A stretch of 64,000 nt of DNA from CAWHYG01 sp963833505. Lineage in GTDB: Bacteria; Eisenbacteria; RBG-16-71-46; CAIMUX01. Of the stretch, positions 23,800 to 33,705 are shown piece after piece (the first letter of the stretch is position 1; the number at the start of each line of letters is the position of its first letter). The notes beneath the pieces were generated by a model, which was given only the letters and a program-made list of their open reading frames with translations, did no database searches and was not told where the DNA came from. Made by a program: the position numbers and the translations under genes. The stretch spans positions 62,001 to 126,000 of the forward strand of contig CAWHYG010000005.1 of the NCBI GenBank assembly GCA_963833505.1, in the 5' to 3' direction.

Positions 23800-25746
23800 A
23801 TGCGCAGACACTTGATATCGTTGGCTGGCGTTCTCGGCCTGCTTGCGCTCCTCGGGTCGGTCGCCCCGACCCCCGCGGCGGCATTGCAGACTGTGGCCGG
23901 TCAGGTACCCGCAGCCATCCAACAGCTTGGATTGCAGCCGATCGGGGAGCTTCCCGCCACCCAGCAGCTGCGCCTGGCCATCGGCCTGCCGCTCCGGAAC
24001 ACGGATGCGCTCGACAAGCTGATCAAGGACCTCTCGAATCCGTCCAGCCCGCGCTACCGCCAGTACCTGTCTCTGAGCGAATTCACCGACCAGTTCGGCC
24101 CTACGGTCGACAGCTATCAGGCCGTGGCGTCGTTCGCCGCGGCGAACGGGCTCACCGTCTCTGCCACCACCCCGAACCGGGTGGTCCTCGACGTCGTCGC
24201 CTCGGTCGCGGACATCGAGAAGGCCTTCCATGTCCGGCTGCTGACCTACAATCACCCGACCGAGAACCGCACCTTCTACGCGCCGGACACCAATCCCACG
24301 CTCGACCTCGCCACCACGGTGGCCGCGATCGATGGGTTGGACAACTACATCCTTCCGCACCCGAACGTGCATCCGGTCGGATCCCTCGACCCCAACAAGC
24401 CCATGAACGGTTCCGGGCTCCACGGCGGCTACATGGGCAAGGACTTCCGGAATGCCTACGTCCCCGGCGTGCCCCAGCAGGGCGCCGGCCAGACGGTCGG
24501 GCTCCTCGAGTTCGACTCCGGGTTCTATCAGAGCGACATCTCCTCCTATGAAGCCGCGGCGGGGATTTCCCCCATCACGATCACCCCGGTTCTGATCGAC
24601 GGATACGGCGGTGGACCGGGATCGGGCAACATCGAGGTCTCCCTCGATATCGAAATGGCCGTCTCGATGGCCGAGGGGCTCTCCTCGGTGCGCGTCTATG
24701 AGGGCGACGCCCCCAACGACATCCTGTCCGCCATGGTCGCGGATAGCTACGTCAAGCAGTTCGGCGCCTCCTGGTCCTACAGCGCCAACGTCGTCTCCAA
24801 CGAGCTCTGGCAGGAGATGGCGACCCAGGGGCAGTCGTTCTTCAACGCCTCGGGCGACGCCGACGCCTACACGAGCTACGTTCCTTCGCCCGGCGACAAT
24901 CCGTACATCACCATCGTGGGCGGCACGACCTTGGGCATGACCACGGGCGGCGGAGCCTACGTCTCCGAGGTGGTGTGGAATCAGAGCTACTACCAGGGAG
25001 TCGGCAGCAGCGGCGGCATCAGCCGGTACTACACGATTCCGAGCTGGCAGGCCCCCATCGACATGTCGACCAACGGTGGTTCGACCACCTACCGCAATCT
25101 CCCCGACGTCGGCGCGTGCGCTGACAACGTCACCGTCTACTACGGCGGCGGCGGCTCGGAGAACGTGACCGGCACGAGCTGCGCGACCCCGCTGTACGCA
25201 GCCTTCTTCGCGCTGGTCAATGAGAAGGCGGTGGACAACAGCCTCTCGTACGTCGGCTTCGCCAACCCGCCGCTCTACACGATCGGCGGCGGCCCCCTGG
25301 GCGCCCTCCTCTTCCACGACACCATTGTCGGCAACAACGAATGGCGCCAAAGCCCTTCGCAGTTCATCGCCGTCGCGGGCTATGACCTGTGCACCGGGTT
25401 CGGCTCGCCGACCGGAGCACTGATCGACGCGCTCCTCGGCCTGGCCACCAGCGTGCCGGCGAGTGTCTCGCATGACATGGCCCTGCGAGTGGCTCCGGAT
25501 CCGAGCAGCGGACCGATGGTCGTGTCGTTCGAGAACCGCACCGCCGGCGCGACCCGGGTCACGATCCTGGACGTGTCCGGGCGGGTCGTGCGCGTTCTCA
25601 TGAACGGCAGCCAGCCGGCAGGCCGGTACTCGCTCTCCTGGGACGCCCGGAACGACGCCGGTTCGAGGATGCCCGGCGGCGTGTATCTGACCCGGGTGGA
25701 GACCGCCGGCGGAGTGCAGACCGGAAAGGTCGTGTTGAGCCGCTAG
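23800..25746 (+). CDS. Secreted sedolisin (S53) serine peptidase with pro-domain and FlgD-like C-terminal domain
   Basis: This is a pro-kumamolisin-type peptidase, typically active at low pH outside the cell. A signal peptide (residues 1-29) is followed by an activation pro-domain (about 50-185; SPRYRQYLSLSEFTDQFGP). The S53 catalytic domain follows, with Glu279 and Asp283 in NIEVSLDIEM, the oxyanion Asp353 in SGDAD, and nucleophile Ser460 in GTSCATP. A calcium-site segment YDLCTGFGSP ends the domain, and residues about 560-648 are a FlgD-like sorting domain ending VVLSR. The Cys after Ser460 replaces the Ala/Met more usual there. ATG 23800 has an ideal ribosome site (AGGAGGA). A strong terminator follows the gene. 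Confidence 0.96.
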   Translation: MRRHLISLAGVLGLLALLGSVAPTPAAALQTVAGQVPAAIQQLGLQPIGELPATQQLRLAIGLPLRNTDALDKLIKDLSNPSSPRYRQYLSLSEFTDQFGPTVDSYQAVASFAAANGLTVSATTPNRVVLDVVASVADIEKAFHVRLLTYNHPTENRTFYAPDTNPTLDLATTVAAIDGLDNYILPHPNVHPVGSLDPNKPMNGSGLHGGYMGKDFRNAYVPGVPQQGAGQTVGLLEFDSGFYQSDISSYEAAAGISPITITPVLIDGYGGGPGSGNIEVSLDIEMAVSMAEGLSSVRVYEGDAPNDILSAMVADSYVKQFGASWSYSANVVSNELWQEMATQGQSFFNASGDADAYTSYVPSPGDNPYITIVGGTTLGMTTGGGAYVSEVVWNQSYYQGVGSSGGISRYYTIPSWQAPIDMSTNGGSTTYRNLPDVGACADNVTVYYGGGGSENVTGTSCATPLYAAFFALVNEKAVDNSLSYVGFANPPLYTIGGGPLGALLFHDTIVGNNEWRQSPSQFIAVAGYDLCTGFGSPTGALIDALLGLATSVPASVSHDMALRVAPDPSSGPMVVSFENRTAGATRVTILDVSGRVVRVLMNGSQPAGRYSLSWDARNDAGSRMPGGVYLTRVETAGGVQTGKVVLSR

Positions 25747-25781
25747 CCGGTTCGCGACCCTTCGACGTTCCTCGTCATTCG

Positions 25782-25820
25782 GGGCGCCTGGGCCTGAGCC
25801 CGGGCGCCCTGTCTCTTTGT
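25782..25820 (+). terminator. Intrinsic terminator after the sedolisin gene
   Basis: A 12-bp stem (25782-25793 with 25798-25809, one G-T pair) around a CTGA loop is followed by TGTCTCTTTGT. Confidence 0.8.
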
Positions 25821-26030
25821 CCCCTTGGCCGGCGGGTGCTCCGGCGTTCCGTGGGGGGCGAGGTCCTCCGGTACTCCGGCTCAAACACAAGGCGGGCGCC
25901 GCGTCGAGGAGCCTCCCAAAACGAACCTCCGGTGCGAGCGGCGCCTGCCGTAACTCGCCGGCGCGAACCGTTCCCCGCGGACCTCACAGGACGATCTTGC
26001 CGGCTCCGACCAACGCATTGCGGTTAAACA

Positions 26031-26058
26031 GGCCGGGGCGGCTTGCACCGCCCCGGCC
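26031..26058 (-). terminator. Terminator of gdhA
   Basis: An 11-bp perfect GC-rich stem (26031-26041 with 26048-26058) with a 6-nt loop lies 61 bp past the gdhA stop and is followed on the minus strand by TGTTTAACC. The T run is short. Confidence 0.6.
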
Positions 26059-26118
26059 ATCCCCACCACGTCCCCACCCAGGAACCGCCTGTAAAAGCCG
26101 GTCCCAAGCTTCGTTCGA

Positions 26119-27459
26119 CTACACGATCCCCTGATCGAGCATCGAGTCCGCCACCTTGATGAAGCCGGCGATGTTGGCGCCCGCGACGTAGTTGATGAAG
26201 CCGTCGGACTGCTTGCCGTACTTCACGCAGGAGGTGTGGATGCTCTTCATGATCCCATGCAGCTTGGCATCGACCTCCTCACGGGTCCAGGCGAGCCGCA
26301 TCGAGTTCTGCGACATCTCGAGACCGGAGGTGGCCACGCCGCCGGCGTTGGCGGCCTTGCCGGGGCCGTAGAGGATCTTCTTGTTCAGGAGCACGTTGAT
26401 GCCTTCCGGCTCGGTCGGCATGTTCGCGCCTTCGGCCACGCAGATGCAGCCGTTGCCGACCAGGGTCTGCGCGTCCTTCCCGTTGACCTCGTTCTGGGTT
26501 GCGCAGGGCAGCGCGATGTCGCACTTGATGCCCCACGGGCGTTCGCCTTCCTTGTACTCGCACTTGTACTTCTGCGAGTACTCCAGGATGCGGCCGCGCT
26601 TGACGTTCTTCAGGTTCATGACGTACTCGAGCTTCTCGGCGCTGATCCCGTTCGGATCGTAGATCGTGCCGCTGGAGTCGGAGAGGGAGACCGCCTTGCC
26701 GCCGAGCTGGTTGACCTTCTCGACCGCGTACTGGGCGACGTTCCCCGAACCGGAGATGGCCACGATCTTGCCCTTGAAGCTCTCGCCGCGGGTGGCGAGC
26801 TGCTCCTGGGCGAAGTAGACGCACCCGTAGCCGGTCGCCTCGGGCCGGATGAGGCTGCCGCCCCAGTTGAGGCCCTTGCCGGTCAGGACACCGGTGAACT
26901 CGTTCCGGAGGCGCTTGTACTGCCCGTAGAGGAAGCCGATCTCGCGGCCTCCGACGCCGATGTCGCCCGCGGGGATGTCGGTATCCGGGCCGATGTGCCG
27001 GCTCAGCTCGGTCATGAAGCTCTGGCAGAACTTCATGACTTCAAGGTCGGACTTGCCCTTCGGATCGAAGTTCGAACCGCCCTTGCCGCCGCCCATCGGC
27101 AGCGTGGTCAGGCTGTTCTTGAACACCTGCTCGAACCCGAGGAACTTCAGGATGCTGAGGTTGACCGTGGGATGGAAGCGCAAGCCGCCCTTGTACGGGC
27201 CGATCGCGCTGCTGAACTCGATGCGGTAGCCCTTGTTACACTGAATCTGGCCGCGGTCATCGACCCACGGAATGCGGAACATGATGACCCGTTCGGGCTC
27301 GACGATCCGCTCCATGATGCCGGCTTCGAGATAGTGCGGATGCTGCTCGAGATACGGCCAGATTGATTCGACGACTTCGTGGACCGCCTGGTGGAACTCC
27401 TTTTCGTTGGGGTTCCGAGCGACCACGTACTCCATGAAGGACTTGGCGTTATGGGCCAT
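26119..27459 (-). CDS. gdhA: Glutamate dehydrogenase (NADP-type)
   Basis: The enzyme reversibly aminates 2-oxoglutarate to glutamate in the cytosol. At 446 residues it has the length of the hexameric bacterial NADP enzymes, with RVIMFRIPWVDDRGQ, GPYKGGLRFHP, the catalytic Lys region TLPMGGGKGGSNFDP, PAGDIGVGGREIG and the Rossmann motif ISGSGNVAQYA. The Ser at the second strand end (SLSDSSGT) is common in the NADP-type group. ATG 27459 follows AAGGAGGGGAA, a near-ideal ribosome site. The gene appears monocistronic with its own promoter and terminator. Codon use looks strongly biased, suggesting high expression. Confidence 0.97.
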   Translation of the reverse strand: MAHNAKSFMEYVVARNPNEKEFHQAVHEVVESIWPYLEQHPHYLEAGIMERIVEPERVIMFRIPWVDDRGQIQCNKGYRIEFSSAIGPYKGGLRFHPTVNLSILKFLGFEQVFKNSLTTLPMGGGKGGSNFDPKGKSDLEVMKFCQSFMTELSRHIGPDTDIPAGDIGVGGREIGFLYGQYKRLRNEFTGVLTGKGLNWGGSLIRPEATGYGCVYFAQEQLATRGESFKGKIVAISGSGNVAQYAVEKVNQLGGKAVSLSDSSGTIYDPNGISAEKLEYVMNLKNVKRGRILEYSQKYKCEYKEGERPWGIKCDIALPCATQNEVNGKDAQTLVGNGCICVAEGANMPTEPEGINVLLNKKILYGPGKAANAGGVATSGLEMSQNSMRLAWTREEVDAKLHGIMKSIHTSCVKYGKQSDGFINYVAGANIAGFIKVADSMLDQGIV

Positions 27460-27489
27460 CTTCCCCTCCTTGTTCACCTCCCCAACCAC

Positions 27490-27888
27490 CCATGGCCTTG
27501 GCCGGGGTCATTTGCATCAACAGCCCGGATTCTCTCCCGGATGCTCCGGCAAGGCAAATAATAGAATGTGCTTTTGTGAATGAGGCAATCAGTGTTGTCG
27601 CGCCTTGAGATTCGCGAGCTTTAGTGAGAACGAGACCAGAATTCCATTCGGTAAGGAATCATCCGTCCAGGCATCGTCCGGCACGCCCATCGCGATCCGG
27701 AAGATCGGCCGGCTCCCGGAGCATGATCTAAAGGCCCGATGAGATGCTGGAGTCTGGATGAGATGGCAGAACCCGCCTGGTCAATGTACGCGCGTTGTCT
27801 TCCCAAAGCGGATCAGATGGAACGGACCAGATCGTAAAATGCGCGGATCTCATCCGGGCGGACTGCCGATGTCGAAAGGAAGGCGACC
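27490..27888. other. Divergent intergenic region gdhA / nitroreductase
   Basis: Apart from the candidate gdhA promoter I see nothing definite. A TAAAAT at 27835-27840 could be a -10 for the nitroreductase gene but lacks a matching -35. Confidence 0.4.
27560..27588 (-). promoter_or_regulatory. Candidate gdhA promoter
   Basis: TTGCCT (27588-27583), 17 bp and TCTATT (27565-27560) lie in a locally AT-rich patch about 100 nt before the gdhA start; TATTAT two bases further on is an alternative -10. Confidence 0.5.
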
Positions 27889-28401
27889 ATGGACTTCTTT
27901 ACTGCGGTGAGCAAGCGGAGATCCGTCCGGGCCTTTCGTCCCGGCTCTCTCCGCAAGCAAGACGAGGAGAAGATCCTCCAGGCCTGCAACGCCGCTCCAT
28001 CAGCGGGCAACCTTCAGGCGTATGAGATCTACTACGTCTCGTCACCGCCTTTGCTCGACGCGTTGACCCAGGCCGCCTACGGACAGGAGTTCATCCGGCA
28101 GGCGCCGGTGTCCCTCGTCATCTGCGCCCATCCTGAGCGGGCACGCCGCTACGCGGAACGCGGCGCGAGCCTCTACGCCATCCAGGATGCGACCCTGGCG
28201 GCGGCTTACGCGCAGCTCGCCGCAACGTCCCTCGGACTGGCGACCTGCTGGGTGGGAGCGTTCGACGAGGGCAAGGTCACGGCGGCACTGCATCTGCCGA
28301 GTGGCCAGAGGCCCATCATCATCCTGCCGATCGGCGAGGCGGCCGAGGATCCAGAGGAGCCGGGCCGGCGGTCCCTGGATGGACTCGTCCACCGGCTCTG
28401 A
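27889..28401 (+). CDS. Nitroreductase-family flavoprotein
   Basis: The 170-residue product is a small FMN-dependent nitroreductase-fold oxidoreductase, usually a cytosolic dimer. The FMN phosphate-binding N-terminus KRRSVRAFRPG, the SAGNLQAYE segment and the C-terminal ATCWVGAFDEGKVTAALHLP with IILPIGEA are characteristic. The natural substrate of such enzymes is rarely known. ATG 27889 is preceded by AAAGGAAGG. It is convergent with the DinB-family gene. Confidence 0.92.
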   Translation: MDFFTAVSKRRSVRAFRPGSLRKQDEEKILQACNAAPSAGNLQAYEIYYVSSPPLLDALTQAAYGQEFIRQAPVSLVICAHPERARRYAERGASLYAIQDATLAAAYAQLAATSLGLATCWVGAFDEGKVTAALHLPSGQRPIIILPIGEAAEDPEEPGRRSLDGLVHRL

Positions 28402-28653
28402 CGCCCCGCCGAGAGGATCGGCGCTGGCCGACCAGATTGTGGCGCGAATTATGTTGGGAAGGCAGGTCGGAGCCCAGAGCCGACCCAAGGGGAGCGGATT
28501 CTGGGCAGCGGGCTGGAGGCGGCCCGACGGGCACCCCCAGCCAACCGGTGCGGCCCCACGGGACTGGGAAACCGGCACGTGTCCATCAAAGAGCCAGTAT
28601 CTCCCTGCGGATACAGAACTTATCCCATGTCTCCCAACAGAAGTCGCGCCACC

Positions 28654-29178
28654 TCACATCCCGTAGAGGTGGCCGGTGTTCACGTCCTTGCCCTGGAGCT
28701 TGAGATAGTAGAAGAGCTGGCCCCGGTGCTGGCCGAGGTGACCGATCATCTGGGAAATGTGCTGGAAGAGCGTCTGCTCGGGCCCGCCCCAGGGAGCCCC
28801 CATCTTCCGAGTCAGCAGATTGGACTCGCCGGCCTCGCTGATGTACTTGAGCGCGGTCTTCCTGTCCTCCGCCATGAGCCCAAGCGCCTCGTCGATGCTG
28901 GCAACGGTCGGCATCTTCTCCGCCGGCATCAACATCTCCTCGGGACTCATGTCTTCCATCTTCGTCCCGGGGGGCAGCCCCCAGTCGCCGGACACGAAAC
29001 CCTTGACGATCGCGCCGCAGGCGTTCGTGCAGTGCTTGACGACCTGGCCCGTCGTCATCCAGTTCTTGCCCGTCGCAGGCTTCCAGTTGAGCTCGTCCGG
29101 GTCAACCATCTTCATCAGGCCCTCGGTCACCCGGTACATGTTCTCCGCATCCTGCTTGAGTACTTCAGTCAGGGTCAT
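28654..29178 (-). CDS. DinB-family (DinB_2-like) putative metal-dependent protein
   Basis: The predicted 174-residue protein is a four-helix bundle of the DinB/YfiT type, often metal-dependent thiol-transferase-like enzymes of unknown substrate. Histidines in the family positions are seen in GQVVKHCTNACG and in FQHISQMIGHLGQHRGQL, giving a likely His3 metal site. Met-rich stretches (KMEDMSPEEMLMPAEKM) are unusual. ATG 29178 follows AAGGAGGATC. The frame continues upstream but lacks support. It stands alone between the nitroreductase and glycosyltransferase genes. Confidence 0.85.
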   Translation of the reverse strand: MTLTEVLKQDAENMYRVTEGLMKMVDPDELNWKPATGKNWMTTGQVVKHCTNACGAIVKGFVSGDWGLPPGTKMEDMSPEEMLMPAEKMPTVASIDEALGLMAEDRKTALKYISEAGESNLLTRKMGAPWGGPEQTLFQHISQMIGHLGQHRGQLFYYLKLQGKDVNTGHLYGM

Positions 29179-29455
29179 ACGAGATCCTCCTTGGGATCGA
29201 AAGTGGGCGAAACACCGGCTCGGTGGGAGCTTGGCTCCCGGAATATTGGACGAAGGCCGTCGAGCTGTAAAGGCTGCGCCGGAACGGTCGGAACGGTGGT
29301 CAGCGACCACGGCTCATCCGGGCCCGGAGCGAACGAGCCATGCCTTCCGCAGGCCAAGTGGGCCGGGAAGGCCAGCGGCACCTGCGCCGGGCACGCCGAG
29401 AGCAGGCGGAACGGCGGCATCCGCCCGAGGAGGCGGCGCGCGGCGCCACGCCTCG

Positions 29456-31510
29456 TCAGCTTCCGATCCGTTTGAGCAGATCAGCCGCCCCCGGAAAGTC
29501 CGGCCGCCGATCGAGCACGCTCTTGACGAGGTCCCGCGCCTCGCCGCTTCGTCCGGTGGTCGCCAGCAGCTCGGCGAGCTGAAGCCGGGCCTCGCCGAAC
29601 TCCGGGTAGAGCTCGAGCGCGTGCCGGTAGCGGCGCTCCGCTTCCTTGAGGTCTCCGGTCGATTGCGATTCCACTCCGAGAAGCAGCCAGGTGCGGGAAT
29701 TGTCCCGGTCCAGGTTGAGAGAACGGTCGAGAAGACCGGCGGCGCGGTTCAGATCATTCGACTGGAGGGCGTCGAGGGCCCCCTGTTGGAGCCAGGGCAC
29801 TTCCTGCGGAACCAGGTGGGTGCGCCCCGGAATCCAGGGAAACACCTGCAGGACCTCCGGATTCGGATCCGCTGTGAACAGAGGTTCGACGTTGGCCACG
29901 TCCAGCCAGTCCTGAAGGCACGCCAGGTAGGTCACGTGCTTCCGGTCGAACAGGTCGCGCAGATAGTCCAGATAGCCGGTGGCGTTGAGATGCGAGACCG
30001 CCTCGGGATAGACGACGCCGACGATGTCGATCACCTTGCGTCCGGAGTAATACGCGATGGCTCCCACGTCGTGGGCCGCGATGACAGAGCCGGGCGGCGT
30101 GTGCTCGGCCAGCCATTGGCCGGTCCGCTCGTGACGCTCCCAGGTGTACTGGCAGAAGTAGGTGTAGTCGGCGCTCCCCAGGATCGTCCCGCGCGCCTGG
30201 ATGACCAGCGCGACGGCGATCAGCGCGGCCGCGACCGAGGTGAAGATCATCCGCGATCGACCGCTCGGCGCGTGGTTTCTGATTCGGCTTGATGCCGCGT
30301 CCAGGACGAACCGGATCCCGCAAAGGCCCAGGATCGCGAAGGCGGGCAGCGGGGGCACCAGATAGCGCTCGAATCGATGCGAGAACGGAAGGAAAGCCAG
30401 GTAGGCCAGTGGAAGCCCCAGAGCCCAGAGAGACTCTGCCAGCAGCGGGGCCTTTTCGTCGGCCGACGGGCTCGACCCTGCCAGCAGCAACGCCCTTCCG
30501 CCGGACGACTGGCTCCGGTTGGCCGACGATCCGGCGTCGCCCCGGGCGCCGCGCCGGAAGAGCCGGACGAGCATCAGCTCCATGGCGAGGATGGCGAAGG
30601 GAACGATCAACCGCCACGCGTGACCGAGGTAGAGTCCGACGACCTCCAGTTTGAGAAAGGTCGCCCGCGAATTTCGAGCGTAGAAGGCCGTCTTCGCCGC
30701 CACGGTGTTCGGCACGACGCGCCCGCCGACCGCCAGGTTGAAGGCGGCATAAAGGACCAGGAGAACGACGGCCGGCAGCGCCGTCTCGAGGAGCGCGCGC
30801 CGCGATCGGGCCTTCATGGCCGCCGACACTGCGCCTTCGATCGCGAATGCCGCCACCAGGACGAGTCCGTCGGGCCGGGTCCAGACCGCCAGTCCGAGCG
30901 CGATTCCGAGCAGCCGGTTGCGGCCGGACAGACGCGCCCAGAACGCGAGCGCGATCAGGGCGAGAAAGAGACTGGTCTCCATGCCGGATGCGGCGAGGAT
31001 CCCCAGGTTGGGATCGAGACCCACGAGAAGAACGGCCGCGACGACCCAAAGATCGTTCCGGAGACGCCGGCGCGCCCAGGCCGCGAAGGCGACCAGGAAC
31101 AGTCCGTGGGAGATGATCCCGAGGACGTAGCTCAGCAGCTTCTCGTTCCGCGTGAAGGTGAAGCCCAGGGCGAGCAGGAAGGTATAGAGAGGCGAGGTTG
31201 ATCCCTGGGTCGGAGGATCACCAGGGAAATAGGTGAACGCGTGATGATCGTGGAGGTTTCTCGCGTACGTCAGGTGGATCCACGGGTCGTCGAGCGGGAA
31301 GCCGAATCGGCCGTTGACGTGATGCGCGTTAAGAATCAGCAGGATCGGAACGGCGAGGCCGAGCAGAACGGCCGCGGGAACGAGCGGGAACGATCGGATC
31401 CAGGAGGGACCGGACGAGATTCCACTCGACGAGGTTCCACTTCGAGCGGCTTCATGGGCGGCTGAACCGCCTGCGTTTCGGGTCGTCGTCAATGCGCGTC
31501 TCTTCCCCAC
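29456..31510 (-). CDS. Polytopic glycosyltransferase-like membrane protein (GT39/ArnT type) with C-terminal TPR
   Basis: About ten hydrophobic segments between residues 40 and 490 surround the family-typical first periplasmic loop (FPLDDPWIHLTYARNLHDHH), which carries the acidic catalytic-type residues of polyprenyl-phosphate-dependent transferases. A soluble domain follows (AHDVGAIAYYSGRKVIDIVG), then two or three TPR units (about 575-684; GVESQSTGDLKEAERRYRHA). Such proteins transfer a sugar from a lipid carrier to protein or lipid in the periplasm; the acceptor is unknown. GTG 31510 is the best upstream start but has no good ribosome site. A linker around residue 350 holds two 42-bp repeat copies (DNA 30436 and 30478). 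Confidence 0.8.
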   Translation of the reverse strand: MGKRRALTTTRNAGGSAAHEAARSGTSSSGISSGPSWIRSFPLVPAAVLLGLAVPILLILNAHHVNGRFGFPLDDPWIHLTYARNLHDHHAFTYFPGDPPTQGSTSPLYTFLLALGFTFTRNEKLLSYVLGIISHGLFLVAFAAWARRRLRNDLWVVAAVLLVGLDPNLGILAASGMETSLFLALIALAFWARLSGRNRLLGIALGLAVWTRPDGLVLVAAFAIEGAVSAAMKARSRRALLETALPAVVLLVLYAAFNLAVGGRVVPNTVAAKTAFYARNSRATFLKLEVVGLYLGHAWRLIVPFAILAMELMLVRLFRRGARGDAGSSANRSQSSGGRALLLAGSSPSADEKAPLLAESLWALGLPLAYLAFLPFSHRFERYLVPPLPAFAILGLCGIRFVLDAASSRIRNHAPSGRSRMIFTSVAAALIAVALVIQARGTILGSADYTYFCQYTWERHERTGQWLAEHTPPGSVIAAHDVGAIAYYSGRKVIDIVGVVYPEAVSHLNATGYLDYLRDLFDRKHVTYLACLQDWLDVANVEPLFTADPNPEVLQVFPWIPGRTHLVPQEVPWLQQGALDALQSNDLNRAAGLLDRSLNLDRDNSRTWLLLGVESQSTGDLKEAERRYRHALELYPEFGEARLQLAELLATTGRSGEARDLVKSVLDRRPDFPGAADLLKRIGS

Positions 31511-31800
31511 CGGGGCCAGCGAGAGTTCCGGTTGTGCTCGGCCACCGCGAGCGCGGGCGGGAGCCCCGATCGTGCTCCGCCACCACGCGCGGCGGTCCTT
31601 TCTGCGCTGGGCGGGAGTCGCAGTCGTGCTCCCCCGCCGGAGCGGTGGTCTGTCCCCTCCGCGAACGCCGGCGAGAGCCCCCATCGTGCTCCCTCACCGC
31701 GCGAGGTGGTTTCCCCGCGGGCGTGGCAGGCGCTCGAGCTTCCGCCGTTCGCGCCGCACCGGCCCATTCAGGGTAGCCGCCCGATCCGCCCCGGTCCACA
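31511..31800. repeat. Degenerate tandem repeats between divergent genes
   Basis: Related units centred on CGTGCTCC followed by CACCGCG recur at about 31534, 31572, 31626 and 31686 (periods 38, 54 and 60 bp). They fill most of the gap between the glycosyltransferase and the Ada/AlkA gene. No frame across them looks coding. Confidence 0.55.
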
Positions 31801-31854
31801 TGCAGGTCCGAAAACCGCCAGCGTCTCCATTCGACCCCCGGTATCATCCTGGAT

Positions 31855-33705
31855 ATGGACCTCGATCCAATGCTCTGTTACCGGGCTCTCCGGAGCCGGG
31901 ACGCGCGCTTCGACGGGCGCTTCTTCACCGGCGTGACGACGACCGGGATCTACTGCCGGCCGATCTGTTCGGCGCGACCGCCGCAATCCGGTCACGTCGT
32001 CTTCTTCCCATGCGCCGCCGCGGCAGAGGAGGCGGGATTCCGTCCCTGCCGCCGTTGCCGTCCTGAATCTTCTCCGGGCTCGCCCGCCTGGCTGGGCACT
32101 TCCGCCACCGTGACCCGGGGCCTCCGGTTGATCGCCGAGGGAGCGCTGGATCGCGCCGACGTCTCGGATCTGGCGCGCCGTTTGGGAATCGGCGAGAGGC
32201 AACTGCGCCGGCTCTTCACCCGTCACTTGGGAGCGTCGCCGCTCGCGCTGGCGCGGACGCGGCGCGCGCATTTCGCGCGAAGGCTGATCGACCAGACGTC
32301 TCTCTCCATGACGCAGGCCGCGTTCACCTCCGGCTTTTCCAGCCTGCGGCAGTTCAACGCCACCATGAGGGAGACCTTCGGCAGCGCTCCCACCGAGCTT
32401 CGCGCCGGGGGATCCCGGCTCCTGGGCCGGCCGATCGGCAACACCGGCCATCCTCGACCGAACAGCCCCGGGACCGGCCATCCTCGACCGATCGGCCCCG
32501 GCGATCCCTGGCCGGTCGGCGCTGGCGTCCTCCTGCCAACAAGCACCGCGATCCCGCATCTCTCCCTGCGGCTGCCCTATCGCGCGCCGTTCGACTGGGA
32601 CGGGATGATCTCGTTTCTCGCGCCCCGTGCGACTCCGGGAGTCGAAGTCGTCGAACCCGGGTTCTACCGGCGGTCCATCCGCCTTCCCGACGGACCCGGC
32701 TGGCTGGAGATCCGACCCGAGATGCCGCACGGGCGCGGGTCTTTCGAGCTTCGACTGGAAGTCCACGCACCGATCGGCCGCGAGCTGGTCGGGCTCGTCG
32801 AGCGGGTCCGGCAGCTCTTCGACCTGGAGGCGGATCCACTGGCGCTTTCCGATCATCTCGGCCGGGATCCGATGCTCGCTCCGCTTCTTCAGGCGCATCC
32901 CGGGCTGCGCGCCCCGGGCGCATGGGACGGATTCGAACTGGCGGTCCGAGCGCTCCTCGGACAACAGATCACGGTGGCGGGTGCGACAACGTTGGCGGGA
33001 CGTCTGGCCGCCGCCTTCGGCGAGCCGGCTCCGTTCGAGTCCGCGGGTCTGTCCCGGCTCTTCCCCACGCCGGAGATCCTGGCCCAGGCGGACGTCCACC
33101 GCATCGGCCTTCCAAGAGCGCGGGGGGAGGCCGTTCGCGAGCTGGCGCGCCTCACGGCATCAGGTCAACTCGATCTGACGCCGGCGGCGGACGAAAGCGA
33201 GACCCTGCGCCGGCTGCGCGCGATTCCCGGCGTCGGCGAGTGGACCGCGCAGTACGTGGCCATGCGGGCGCTCAGGGATCCGGACGCGTTTCCTTCCTCG
33301 GACCTGGGGCTGCGGAGCGCGACAGTGGTCGCCGGCGTCCTGCCGGCGGCCCATGCGCCTCGAGGTGCACCCGGCAGGGCAACGTCTGCGCCACCGACTC
33401 CAGGTGCGCGCAGTCGCCCGATCCTGTCCACGGCGGACCTGGCGCGCAGAGCCGAGGCCTGGCGCCCCTGGCGGGCCTACGCCGCGATGCACCTGTGGAT
33501 CTCCCCGCGGCCGGACCGCGAGCGGCTTCGCCCGGAACGCGGCCGGGGGCGCGCACGTGACATCAATGCCGGCGTGAAGGACTGCGCTACTGGTCCAAAC
33601 GGCCGGTCGCGCGCGCGTGGCATCAATCTGGCTGAGAGGACGGGACGGGACGCTCCGCGGTCGGCCGCGCGCCCCGCGAGACCTGTCCGGAAAGGAATGA
33701 CATGA
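31855..33705 (+). CDS. Ada-N/AraC-HTH/AlkA fusion: 3-methyladenine DNA glycosylase
   Basis: Three modules act in alkylation repair. Residues 1-75 are the Ada-type zinc domain with Cys34, Cys38, Cys65 and Cys68 (GIYCRPICSARPP, GFRPCRRCRP), where Cys34 can accept methyl groups from phosphotriesters. Residues about 85-180 are an AraC-type DNA-binding domain (LARRLGIGERQLRRLFTRHL). The rest is an AlkA glycosylase with an HhH (RLRAIPGVGEWTAQYVAMRA) and catalytic Asp483 in FPSSDLGL. Two odd insertions are present: a GHPRP-type repeat at about 195-225 and a Pro/Ala/Gly loop just after the catalytic Asp. The Arg-rich 60-residue C-terminal tail also holds a repeat. Its last codons overlap the ogt start (ATGA). 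Confidence 0.93.
   Translation: MDLDPMLCYRALRSRDARFDGRFFTGVTTTGIYCRPICSARPPQSGHVVFFPCAAAAEEAGFRPCRRCRPESSPGSPAWLGTSATVTRGLRLIAEGALDRADVSDLARRLGIGERQLRRLFTRHLGASPLALARTRRAHFARRLIDQTSLSMTQAAFTSGFSSLRQFNATMRETFGSAPTELRAGGSRLLGRPIGNTGHPRPNSPGTGHPRPIGPGDPWPVGAGVLLPTSTAIPHLSLRLPYRAPFDWDGMISFLAPRATPGVEVVEPGFYRRSIRLPDGPGWLEIRPEMPHGRGSFELRLEVHAPIGRELVGLVERVRQLFDLEADPLALSDHLGRDPMLAPLLQAHPGLRAPGAWDGFELAVRALLGQQITVAGATTLAGRLAAAFGEPAPFESAGLSRLFPTPEILAQADVHRIGLPRARGEAVRELARLTASGQLDLTPAADESETLRRLRAIPGVGEWTAQYVAMRALRDPDAFPSSDLGLRSATVVAGVLPAAHAPRGAPGRATSAPPTPGARSRPILSTADLARRAEAWRPWRAYAAMHLWISPRPDRERLRPERGRGRARDINAGVKDCATGPNGRSRARGINLAERTGRDAPRSAARPARPVRKGMT
32443..32502. repeat. Two tandem 30-bp units in the HTH-AlkA linker
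   Basis: ACCGGCCATCCTCGACCG occurs at 32443 and 32473, 30 bp apart, encoding TGHPRP twice. The period keeps the reading frame. Confidence 0.75.
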